Below are positions 1 to 5,808 of a stretch of 15,902 nt of DNA, piece after piece. The stretch lies in contig JAFTKV010000190.1 in assembly GCA_017453085.1 (NCBI GenBank), positions 1-15,902 on the forward strand, written 5' to 3'. The DNA is from Clostridia bacterium (GTDB lineage: Bacteria > Bacillota > Clostridia > Oscillospirales > CAG-272). The number at the start of each line of letters is the position of its first letter. Position 1 is the stretch's first letter. The notes beneath the pieces are model-generated. The model was not told the DNA's origin. It searched no databases and was given only the letters and a program-made list of their open reading frames with translations. Made by a program: the position numbers and the translations under genes.

Positions 1-1
1 C

Positions 2-388
2 GGTTATCAGGAAACATGGCGAGTGTCGAAGGAGTGGTACTATGTCTCTGAGCCCATGACATATGCCGATTTTTCGTCTGTCCAAATCGGAACAGGTTAC
101 GAAGCATTTGCAGCGATCGATCCTACCGTGAAATACGATTACCTGCGTCAACCGTATGCGCCCATTTTCGGGTTTATGAGCTATCGTCTGCTGGAGGACG
201 GTCTGCTGGTGACCGAATTTGAAGATATTGATCCGCAGTTTACCGATGAAAACGTATATATTCGGCAGGATGCGGAGCATTATCGTGTTAAATCTATGCA
301 GTTTTATCCTTGGGGTACAGAGGATGTGCCTGATTCGTATCAAATTCTGAATGCGGAAGCAGGCGCGATTACATTCCCCACCGAATAA
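2..388 (+). CDS. Unrecognised protein, C-terminal part (5'-truncated)
   Basis: The reading frame is open from base 2 with no stop before the TAA at 386-388, so the gene very likely begins upstream of the window. A GTG at 23 is in frame but has no ribosome binding site and the frame continues before it. The visible 128 residues are rich in Tyr, Asp, Glu and Phe, with no membrane segment or motif I recognise. The composition would suit a secreted or substrate-binding protein, but this is a guess. Codons end in A or T more often than in the genes to the right, which may mean a different history or lower expression. It is followed by an intrinsic terminator, so it is transcriptionally separate from the dCMP deaminase operon. 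No function is assigned. Confidence 0.6.
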   Translation, partial: GYQETWRVSKEWYYVSEPMTYADFSSVQIGTGYEAFAAIDPTVKYDYLRQPYAPIFGFMSYRLLEDGLLVTEFEDIDPQFTDENVYIRQDAEHYRVKSMQFYPWGTEDVPDSYQILNAEAGAITFPTE

Positions 389-401
389 GTTCTTCCTGTT
401 C

Positions 402-433
402 AATCCCCCACCTCTCACAAGGTGGGGGATTTT
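402..433 (+). terminator. Intrinsic terminator after the first gene
   Basis: An 11-base perfect stem (402-412 with 421-431), mostly C on the left arm and G on the right, encloses an 8-base loop. It runs into a short T stretch at 430-433. It starts 14 bases after the stop of the partial gene, where a rho-independent terminator is expected. The T-run is short and partly inside the stem. Confidence 0.75.
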
Positions 434-497
434 CTCCCTTATATCAAAAATCTTCGTCAAAAATGTAACAATTCTATGAAAACTTGTCCCGTCCCTA

Positions 498-526
498 TTG
501 ATTTCCCCGTCCCTGTGTGCTACAAT
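498..526 (+). promoter_or_regulatory. Sigma-A-type promoter of the dCMP deaminase operon
   Basis: A TTGATT -35 box (498-503) and a TACAAT -10 box (521-526) are separated by 17 bases. The -10 is preceded by TGC (518-520), an extended -10. Transcription would start near 532-534, about 39 bases before the ATG at 572. An 8-base direct repeat CCGTCCCT (489-496 and 507-514) sits on both sides of the -35 box and could be an operator. Confidence 0.7.
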
Positions 527-571
527 ATTAAATATGATAAACGGGGAAGTATCCCCTTTTGGAGGTATTGT

Positions 572-1060
572 ATGGATCGAGTCACTAAACCCAACTACTA
601 CCTGGACATCGCTCAGACCGTGCTGAAGCGGTCGACCTGCCTGAGAAAGCGCTACGGTGCCATCATCGTCAAAAACGACGTGATCGTATCCACCGGCTAC
701 AACGGCGCACCTCGCGGACGTGCCAACTGCATTGAGCTGGGCGTTTGTATGCGGGAGCAGCTGAACATCCCCCGCGGCGAGCGGTACGAGCTTTGCCGTG
801 CCCTCCACGCCGAGCAGAACGCCATCATCAACGCCTCCCGCGAGCAGATGCTGGGCTCCACCCTCTACCTGGTGGGCGAGGACAGCGCATCGGGCGAGCT
901 GCTGACCGACGTTTGCTCCTGCGCAATGTGCAAGCGGATGATCATCAACGCCGGCATTGAAAAGGTTGTGATCCGCAACTCCCCCAGCACCTACGACACC
1001 GTGGATATCCGGGAATGGATTCGCAACGACGACAGCCTCACCGGCAAATTCGGCTATTGA
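572..1060 (+). CDS. Deoxycytidylate (dCMP) deaminase, ComEB-like
   Basis: This 162-residue protein is a zinc-dependent cytidine/deoxycytidylate deaminase-family enzyme. dCMP deaminase turns dCMP into dUMP, the precursor for thymidylate synthesis, in the cytosol. The motif HAEQNAI gives a zinc-ligand His79 and the catalytic Glu81; Cys117 and Cys120 in SCAMC supply the other zinc ligands. In most relatives the second motif reads PCxxC, so the Pro is replaced by Ser here. GYNGAPRG (42-49) and the Cys-rich stretch before the HAE motif fit the ComEB/dCMP deaminase branch and not tRNA or free-cytidine deaminases. The start is the ATG at 572, preceded by GGAGG at 561-565; an upstream in-frame GTG at 422 lies inside the terminator hairpin. 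Length is normal for the family. It is the first gene after a good promoter and probably heads the operon to tsaD. Confidence 0.88.
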   Translation: MDRVTKPNYYLDIAQTVLKRSTCLRKRYGAIIVKNDVIVSTGYNGAPRGRANCIELGVCMREQLNIPRGERYELCRALHAEQNAIINASREQMLGSTLYLVGEDSASGELLTDVCSCAMCKRMIINAGIEKVVIRNSPSTYDTVDIREWIRNDDSLTGKFGY

Positions 1061-1079
1061 GCCGCAACAAGGAATCAGA

Positions 1080-1880
1080 ATGAAAAACGCAGCAAATCAG
1101 ACCAAAACCAAGAAAACACAAAGCCGCAAGATCCCATGGAAGGCGTTGCTGCCCTGGATCATCGTGGCTTCTGTGATCGCCGCCATTCTGGCAGGAGCCG
1201 GGATCTACACCGCAGTGACAGAGGAGGATCCGCAGGCAAATCTGCCTTACTTTACCTACGATTCCTCCAACGGCAGCTATACCGACGGGGAAAACGGGAT
1301 CACCTACTATCCCGCGCCCTTCTGCTTTGAGGCGGTGCTGAACGCCGCCGAGGACAGCCCCTACGCCAAAAGCGATCGCTGGTCGCTGTATCAGATCGGT
1401 TATCGGGACGGGGAGGGAAAGGCTCATCTGCGCCACGGCAGCGAATGGCTGACCACTCCCCGATCGGTGGGCGGTCAGATCTACTACAACCCCAAGGCGG
1501 TGACCGTTCCCGCGTACGCCGATTTCGATTGGGGTGTGATCTACTTCAGTAACGTAGGCTCCGCCAGCTTCTCCACGTATAAGATGAACGAGGAGGACAC
1601 CGACCAGCTGATGAAGGAGATCCTTGCAGAGGAGAATCCCAACCTGTACGAGAGCCGCGGCACCGACGGGCTGGATCCCAAGCTGACGCTGCGGGTCACC
1701 TCCGATACCTACTACTGGCTCTATCTGAACCTCACCGTCTATCAGGACGAGGAGGGGAACTACTTTATCAGCCCCGAGGGTGTGAAGATCCTGGACGACC
1801 CCTTCCTGGTGCAGGTGGACTCTACCTACTTCGACGACTATCTGAAGACCATGGAAGACATCATCAACAGCACGTCATGA
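1080..1880 (+). CDS. Membrane-anchored protein of unknown function
   Basis: This 266-residue protein begins with a basic, Lys/Gln/Thr-rich stretch (residues 1-18) followed by one hydrophobic segment at about 23-45, with the pattern of an uncleaved signal anchor. The remainder is soluble, acidic and rich in Tyr, Thr and Asp, and should lie outside the membrane. I recognise no domain and no catalytic motif. The ATG at 1080 follows AAGGAA at 1069-1074, 19 bases after the dCMP deaminase stop. Its end overlaps rimI by four bases (ATGA), so translation of the two is probably coupled. Its place between housekeeping genes gives no clear hint of its role. Confidence 0.8.
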   Translation: MKNAANQTKTKKTQSRKIPWKALLPWIIVASVIAAILAGAGIYTAVTEEDPQANLPYFTYDSSNGSYTDGENGITYYPAPFCFEAVLNAAEDSPYAKSDRWSLYQIGYRDGEGKAHLRHGSEWLTTPRSVGGQIYYNPKAVTVPAYADFDWGVIYFSNVGSASFSTYKMNEEDTDQLMKEILAEENPNLYESRGTDGLDPKLTLRVTSDTYYWLYLNLTVYQDEEGNYFISPEGVKILDDPFLVQVDSTYFDDYLKTMEDIINSTS

Positions 1881-2329
1881 CGGCAGCGCTTCGGATCACT
1901 CCCGTCACGTTGGCAGACCTGCCCCGCCTGATGGAGCTGGAGCGGGAATCCTTCTCCGATCCCTGGTCGGAGTCGGCGATGGCGGCTACCTTGGAGATCC
2001 CTGTGGTTCGTGCCCTTGCTGCCCGACGGGGGGAGCAGATCGTGGGCTTTGTCATCGCCTATCTGATCCCGCCCGAGGGAGAGATCGCCGACATCTGCGT
2101 TGCTACCTCCGAGAGAGGGCAGGGCATCGGTGCTCGCCTTCTGCAGGCACTGACCGAGGAGAGCGATTGCACCGAGTTCTGGCTGGAGGTGCGTGCCTCC
2201 AACCTTCCCGCCCGCAGGCTTTACGAAAAGCAGGGCTTTGAGGCGGTGGGACTGCGGAAACACTATTACGACTATCCCCGGGAGGATGCCGTAGTGATGC
2301 GGCTCTGTCGGGGCGAGAAGAGTGAATGA
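1877..2329 (+). CDS. rimI: GNAT acetyltransferase, ribosomal protein bS18 alanine N-acetyltransferase type
   Basis: This 150-residue GNAT-fold protein should transfer an acetyl group from acetyl-CoA to a protein N-terminus; in well-studied bacteria RimI acetylates the N-terminal Ala of ribosomal protein bS18. The acetyl-CoA pyrophosphate loop is RGQGIG (residues 80-85). The family's early FSDPWS-type segment is present at 26-31. LEVRASNLPARRLYEKQGF (103-121) matches the RimI signature and carries Glu104 and Tyr116, which line up with the catalytic Glu and Tyr described for Salmonella RimI. The start overlaps the preceding stop (ATGA). tsaD lies one gene downstream, a common RimI neighbourhood; tsaB and tsaE, often nearby, are not in this window. 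Substrate identity is inferred from family and context. Confidence 0.9.
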   Translation: MTAALRITPVTLADLPRLMELERESFSDPWSESAMAATLEIPVVRALAARRGEQIVGFVIAYLIPPEGEIADICVATSERGQGIGARLLQALTEESDCTEFWLEVRASNLPARRLYEKQGFEAVGLRKHYYDYPREDAVVMRLCRGEKSE

Positions 2330-2330
2330 T

Positions 2331-2882
2331 ATGGATGCAACCAAAAAATTACTGAGAAATTTGCCCGAGCATCTGCTGTATTTTCTGGCGGCAGACGCTA
2401 TCTGCATGATCCTCACCTTTGCGGTGAATCTGATGGTGCGCCCCTTTCTCTTGGAGATGGCACGGGGCGACGCTGCCAAGGAGCAGACCTTGGAGACGGT
2501 TCTGTTTGCCGTCTTCGCCGCTCTGTTTCTCGTCGTGCTGGCGGTGATCTTTGCCAAGAGCCCCATGCAGCGCACGGCCTATCTGTCTGCCACTATCGGA
2601 AAGAAGTACAGCTTTTTCGGCGATCTGAAGGCCTTTTTGAAGGGCGGTTTGTGGATCGGCATGGCGGCTTACGCTATCTTTTCGCTGATTCCCACCTTTT
2701 TCCTGTGGCTGTTCCCCGACATTCTGGGTCTGCCCACCTTCTTCTACCCTCAGTACGCTCTGACCGAGCTGTGCGGCGTGTGGATCGCCTATTTTGTGGG
2801 CATCGGAGCGTACGCGGTCTTTTCGCTGCTGCTTTTCCCCTGCCTGCACCTGTTCTGGGAGAAGAACCGCCTGTATCGCTGA
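2331..2882 (+). CDS. Four-helix integral membrane protein, unknown function
   Basis: This protein of about 183 residues has four strongly hydrophobic stretches: roughly residues 11-33, 56-77, 104-126 and 140-172, the last long and possibly kinked. The rest is short loops, and no family motif is recognised. I chose the ATG at 2331, two bases after the rimI stop; a GTG at 2322, which would overlap rimI by eight bases, is equally in frame and also possible. The ribosome binding site is weak (AGAGTGA just upstream), so translation probably depends on coupling to rimI. The gene ends 23 bases before tsaD. Its position suggests shared transcription with rimI and tsaD, but no functional link can be shown. 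Confidence 0.78.
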   Translation: MDATKKLLRNLPEHLLYFLAADAICMILTFAVNLMVRPFLLEMARGDAAKEQTLETVLFAVFAALFLVVLAVIFAKSPMQRTAYLSATIGKKYSFFGDLKAFLKGGLWIGMAAYAIFSLIPTFFLWLFPDILGLPTFFYPQYALTELCGVWIAYFVGIGAYAVFSLLLFPCLHLFWEKNRLYR

Positions 2883-2905
2883 TTTTACTACGGAAGTATT
2901 GATTT

Positions 2906-3922
2906 ATGATTATTCTTGCATTTGAATCCTCCTGCGACGAAACAGCCGTGGCGGTGGTGGAGATGAGCGAGGACACTCGCCGCATCCTCTCCTCCGAGGT
3001 GGCAACGCAGGTGGCGACCCACGCCCTGTACGGCGGCGTGGTGCCCGAGATCGCATCCCGTGCACATACCGAGGCGATCTCCTCTCTGACCAAATTAGCC
3101 CTCACCAATGCAGGCGTGACCCGAGACGACATCGACGCCATCGCCGTCACCGCCTCTCCGGGACTGATCGGGGCACTGCTGGTGGGCGTGAACTTTGCCA
3201 AAGGTCTGGCATCCGCTTGGAAAAAGCCCCTGATCCCGGTCAACCACGTGAAGGGACACGCGGCGGCAGCCTATCTTGCCTTCCCCCGGCTGAACGCTCC
3301 CTTTTTCGCATTGATCGCATCGGGCGGTCACACCTCTCTCACTTACGTGAAATCTCCTACCGAGTTCATCCCCGTTGCCCGCACCCGTGACGATGCGGTG
3401 GGCGAGGCCTTCGACAAGGTGGCGCGGGTGCTGGGACTCCCCTATCCCGGCGGTGCCGAAATGGATCGGCTGGCTGCGCTGGGCAATCCCGAAGCGGTGA
3501 GGCTTCCCTCTGCCGCCATCGACGGCAGTCTGGATTTCAGCTTCAGCGGTCTGAAGACCGCTGTCCTCAACTATGCCAACGGTCAGCGGCAGAAGGGCAT
3601 CGACCTCGTCCCCGAGGACGTTGCCGCCTCCTTTACCCGCACCGTGACCCGCTCTATCGTGAAGCAGCTTGCGGGCGCGTACGAGGAGTATCACTACGAA
3701 ACGCTGGTGCTGGCAGGCGGTGTTGCCGCCAACTCTCACCTGCGGGACGCTGTGTCGAAATTTGCCGAGAAAAAGGGAATTTCCCTTTGCCTGACGCCGA
3801 AAAATCTCTGCGGAGACAACGCCGCAATGATCGCCGCGCAAGGCTATTTTGAGGCGATGGCAGGTCACTTTGCCGACGCTTCGCTGAACGCCAGAGCCAC
3901 TGCGGGTAAGTCGGTATTCTAA
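2906..3922 (+). CDS. tsaD: tRNA threonylcarbamoyladenosine transferase TsaD
   Basis: TsaD transfers the threonylcarbamoyl group from threonylcarbamoyl-AMP to A37 of ANN-decoding tRNAs (t6A), working in the cytosol with TsaB and TsaE. The 338-residue length is typical. All family hallmarks are visible: FESSCDETAVA near the N-terminus (6-16), GGVVPEIASRAH, the metal-binding NHVKGH with His114 and His118, ASGGHT, the DDAVGEAFDKVAR stretch, FSFSGLKTAV, GGVAANSHLR and LCGDNAAMIA near the C-terminus with the last metal ligand Asp. The start ATG at 2906 follows CGGAAG at 2891-2896. It is the last gene of the 572-3922 unit; an AT-rich gap with a weak hairpin follows. Only TsaD of the t6A complex is present, so TsaB, TsaE and TsaC must be encoded elsewhere. 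Confidence 0.97.
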   Translation: MIILAFESSCDETAVAVVEMSEDTRRILSSEVATQVATHALYGGVVPEIASRAHTEAISSLTKLALTNAGVTRDDIDAIAVTASPGLIGALLVGVNFAKGLASAWKKPLIPVNHVKGHAAAAYLAFPRLNAPFFALIASGGHTSLTYVKSPTEFIPVARTRDDAVGEAFDKVARVLGLPYPGGAEMDRLAALGNPEAVRLPSAAIDGSLDFSFSGLKTAVLNYANGQRQKGIDLVPEDVAASFTRTVTRSIVKQLAGAYEEYHYETLVLAGGVAANSHLRDAVSKFAEKKGISLCLTPKNLCGDNAAMIAAQGYFEAMAGHFADASLNARATAGKSVF

Positions 3923-3969
3923 AGTGTGATACAGTAAAAATGACGAAAAAATTGATGGGTTTTTTCGGT

Positions 3970-3998
3970 CGAAAAACGAAAAATTTTCGGTTTTTTCG
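3970..3998 (+). terminator. Possible weak terminator after tsaD
   Basis: Bases 3970-3976 (CGAAAAA) pair with 3992-3998 (TTTTTCG), and inner bases can extend the pairing with one-base bulges. The T-run is inside the right arm, so the structure is A/T-rich and weak. It is the only hairpin near the end of tsaD. Its symmetry could let it act in both directions. Confidence 0.35.
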
Positions 3999-4019
3999 CC
4001 GCTTTGGAGTGCTCGTCCC

Positions 4020-4185
4020 TGTGGAAAACTGTGGACAACTTTCCTCTGCTGAAGGACTTTTTCAGAGAGTTTGTCCCCGAAAATATAGTCGAAAATGAAA
4101 AAAATACCTGTTTTCGACCTACTTCTCGCTATCCTCTGTGGAAAACCCTGTTGAGAATGTGGAATAGTCGGGACAGTTCTCCACA
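4020..4185. repeat. Cluster of DnaA-box-like 9-mers
   Basis: TGTGGAAAA occurs at 4020-4028 and 4137-4145, TGTGGACAA at 4030-4038, TGTGGAATA at 4158-4166, and TTCTCCACA (opposite orientation) at 4177-4185. Read on the appropriate strand they are TTTTCCACA, TTGTCCACA, TATTCCACA and TTCTCCACA, close to the DnaA consensus TTATCCACA, all keeping the CCACA core. The first two are exactly 10 bases apart, one helical turn. The region is AT-rich. Whether DnaA binds is not shown. Confidence 0.5.
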
Positions 4186-4238
4186 TTAAAAAAACGCACA
4201 AATCTATCCGACAAAATAGACAAACCAAATGTTCACCC

Positions 4239-4256
4239 CGATCGGCGATCCGATCG
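4239..4256. promoter_or_regulatory. Palindrome upstream of icd, candidate operator
   Basis: CGATCGG (4239-4245) and its perfect reverse complement CCGATCG (4250-4256) are separated by four bases. The palindrome sits 43 bases before the icd start and next to a TATAAC sequence. A dimeric repressor site is plausible; the regulator is unknown. Confidence 0.4.
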
Positions 4257-4298
4257 AGACGATATAACATCATCCAAGTTCAACGGAGCACCAAAATC

Positions 4299-5465
4299 AT
4301 GAAATACGAAGCACAAATTGAAGCTGCCGCCGAGCATTTTAAGAAGCTGCTGTCCGAGCAGCTGGAGCGGGTTGACCGCATCAACGCAGCAGGCGACGCA
4401 GTTGACTATACCAAGAAGGATCAGATCGTCATCGGCATCTGCGGCGGCGACGGCATCGGCCCCACCATCACTGCGGCCGCACAGACCGTCCTTACCGATA
4501 TGCTCTCTGAGGAAGTAAAGAAGGGCAAGATCGTCTTCAAAGTCATCGACGGTCTGACCATCGAGAACCGTGTCGAGCATATGAAGGCCATCCCCGACGA
4601 CGTTCTGGCAGAGCTGAAGTCCTGCGACGTTATCCTGAAGGGCCCCACCACCACGCCCCGTGCAGGCGATCCCTGGCCCAACATTGAGTCCGCCAACGTT
4701 GCGATGCGCAAGGAGCTGGACCTTTACGCCAACGTGCGTCCCGTGTCTGTTCCCGAAAAGGGCATCGACTGGACCTTCTTCCGTGAGAACACCGAGGGCG
4801 GCTACGCAGTCGGCTCCAAGGGCATCCACGTCACCGAGGATCTGGGCATGGACTTCGTGGTAACCACCACCGAGGGCACCAACCGTATCGCCCGTCTGGC
4901 ATTCGAATACGCCCGCGCCAACGGCAAGAACCGTGTGTCCATCGTCACCAAGGCAAACGTCATCAAGACCACCGACGGCAAGTTTCTGCGTCTGTGCGAA
5001 GAGATGGCAAAGGAATACCCCGAAATCACCACCGACGAGTGGTTCATCGACATTATGACCGCAAAGCTGGTGGACGAAAAGCGTCGCCGTGACTTCAAGG
5101 TCTTCATCCTGCCCAACCTCTACGGTGACATCATCACCGACGAGGCAGCCGAGTTCCAGGGCGGCGTAGGCACTGCCGGCTCTGCCAACATCGGCAAGCG
5201 TTACGCTATGTTCGAAGCCATCCACGGCTCCGCACCCAGAATGGTGAAGGAGGGAAGAGCGCAGTACGCCGATCCCTGCTCCATGCTCCGTGCAACCGTC
5301 CTGCTCCTCTCCCACATCGGCTATCAGGCCGAGTCCGACAAGCTGGCTCGTGCGCTGGACATCTGTATGTTCGAAGAGAAGAAGCTCACCATCACCGGCC
5401 GTGACACCGGCTGCACCTGCGCTGAGTTCTCTCAGTACGTAATGGACACTTTGAAGAGCCTGTGA
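4299..5465 (+). CDS. icd: Isocitrate dehydrogenase (isocitrate/isopropylmalate dehydrogenase family)
   Basis: This 388-residue enzyme should oxidise and decarboxylate isocitrate to 2-oxoglutarate. It belongs to the beta-decarboxylating dehydrogenases: GGDGIGP near residue 50, RENTEGGYAVGSKG, TKANVIKTTDG, the metal-site stretch NLYGDIITDEAAEFQGG and EAIHGSAP (306-313). The substrate-binding set matches isocitrate dehydrogenase and not isopropylmalate dehydrogenase: Ser131, Asn133, Arg137 and Arg147 in SANVAMRKELDLYANVR line up with E. coli Ser113, Asn115, Arg119 and Arg129. The cofactor positions after HGSAP read Arg-Met (314-315), neither the NADP-type Lys-Tyr nor the NAD-type Asp-Ile, so the coenzyme is unclear. 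ACGGAGCA at 4283-4290 precedes the ATG. No aconitase or citrate synthase lies beside it; it probably supplies 2-oxoglutarate for glutamate synthesis. It is likely a single-gene unit. Confidence 0.9.
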   Translation: MKYEAQIEAAAEHFKKLLSEQLERVDRINAAGDAVDYTKKDQIVIGICGGDGIGPTITAAAQTVLTDMLSEEVKKGKIVFKVIDGLTIENRVEHMKAIPDDVLAELKSCDVILKGPTTTPRAGDPWPNIESANVAMRKELDLYANVRPVSVPEKGIDWTFFRENTEGGYAVGSKGIHVTEDLGMDFVVTTTEGTNRIARLAFEYARANGKNRVSIVTKANVIKTTDGKFLRLCEEMAKEYPEITTDEWFIDIMTAKLVDEKRRRDFKVFILPNLYGDIITDEAAEFQGGVGTAGSANIGKRYAMFEAIHGSAPRMVKEGRAQYADPCSMLRATVLLLSHIGYQAESDKLARALDICMFEEKKLTITGRDTGCTCAEFSQYVMDTLKSL

Positions 5466-5488
5466 CCAAAGGGGCGCCGCCCCTTTGG
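5466..5488 (+). terminator. Strong hairpin directly after icd
   Basis: A perfect 10-base stem (5466-5475 with 5479-5488) with a three-base loop begins on the base after the icd stop. It lacks a T-run, so it may work as a 3'-end stabiliser instead of an intrinsic terminator. It is the first part of the compound repeat at 5466-5567. Confidence 0.5.
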
Positions 5489-5567
5489 AATCCCTGCCAA
5501 CCCCATTTTGAAAAAAGGGGCTGGACCCCCAAACACTTTTATAAATCGAGGCAAATACTTGCCTCGC
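5466..5567 (+). repeat. Compound hairpin element, copy 1
   Basis: The order is: a GGGGC-type hairpin nested in a CCAAAG/CTTTGG stem, then GGAATCCC, a CCCC/GGGG hairpin (about 5498-5524), ACTTTTAT (5535-5542), and a hairpin with stem 5547-5554/5559-5566 (CGAGGCAA/TTGCCTCG, loop ATAC). A related copy lies at 8653-8751 after the helicase-loader gene. Both start right after a stop codon and both precede GTAGGG-type palindromes. Confidence 0.6.
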
Positions 5568-5585
5568 ACCAATTGACTTGCAAAC

Positions 5586-5661
5586 CCCGTAGGGGCGACC
5601 TGTGGTCGCCCGTGTTACACCAATCACACCGATGTATCTCCGTGCAGTTCGCCCCTACGGG
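5586..5661. repeat. GTAGGGGCG palindromic (REP-like) element A
   Basis: Perfect 13-base inverted ends, CCCGTAGGGGCGA at 5586-5598 and its complement at 5649-5661, bound a 76-base unit. The left end also forms its own hairpin, GGGCGACC (5593-5600) with GGTCGCCC (5604-5611). It is non-coding. It shares the GTAGGG start with the elements at 5689-5718 and 8782-8905. Confidence 0.7.
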
Positions 5662-5732
5662 TGCGGTGGAAATCTATCGCTATTCCTTGTAGGGGCGATT
5701 CACGAATCGCCCGCTACGAACGAACCGCACCC
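5659..5732. repeat. REP-like element B nested in a 9-base inverted repeat
   Basis: GTAGGGGCG (5689-5697) begins a hairpin of GGGCGATTC (5693-5701) with GAATCGCCC (5704-5712), nine perfect pairs. GGGTGCGGT (5659-5667) and ACCGCACCC (5724-5732) flank it as an inverted repeat. It overlaps element A by three bases, so the two look stacked. The rest of the gap, 5733-5797, shows no clear promoter. Confidence 0.6.
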
Positions 5733-5808
5733 CCACCATCGTGTCCCACCACGGACGGATGCAGGTGTACCCACTTTTTCATCCAAAATCCCCTTATGGA
5801 GTGATTTC

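Larger units (their letters stand above)
3923..4298. other. 376-base AT-rich gap between tsaD and icd with DnaA-box-like cluster
   Basis: No credible gene is seen here. Bases 3930-4000 are very AT-rich and contain an imperfect A/T hairpin at 3970-3998. Bases 4020-4185 hold five DnaA-box-like 9-mers, described separately. Bases 4239-4256 hold a 7-4-7 palindrome next to a TATAAC at 4263-4268 that might be a -10 element, though no matching -35 is seen at the usual spacing. The short frame at 4004-4189 has no ribosome binding site and is not considered a gene. Confidence 0.7.

Noticed and set aside
422..571. N-terminal extension of the dCMP deaminase from a GTG at 422
   Set aside because: It lies in the terminator and promoter region, has no ribosome binding site, and would make the protein 50 residues longer than the family; the ATG at 572 has GGAGG.
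4004..4189. 61-codon open frame in the tsaD-icd gap
   Set aside because: No ribosome binding site, spans the DnaA-box-like cluster, and its residues look like translated non-coding sequence.
3923..4298. Chromosomal replication origin (oriC)
   Set aside because: DnaA-box-like sites are present, but flanking genes do not diverge and dnaA/dnaN are absent, so it is reported only as a DnaA-box-like cluster.
5573..5578. TTGACT as a -35 box in the icd-rex gap
   Set aside because: No -10 box at 16-19 bases; that position is occupied by the palindromic element.
5602..5808. 69-residue extension of Rex from 5602
   Set aside because: It translates palindromic repeats; the ATG at 5809 has a good ribosome binding site and gives the usual Rex length.
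5780..5808. Rex autoregulatory operator before rex
   Set aside because: I searched for TTGTGAA/TTCACAA-type palindromes there and near 9722-9850 and found none.
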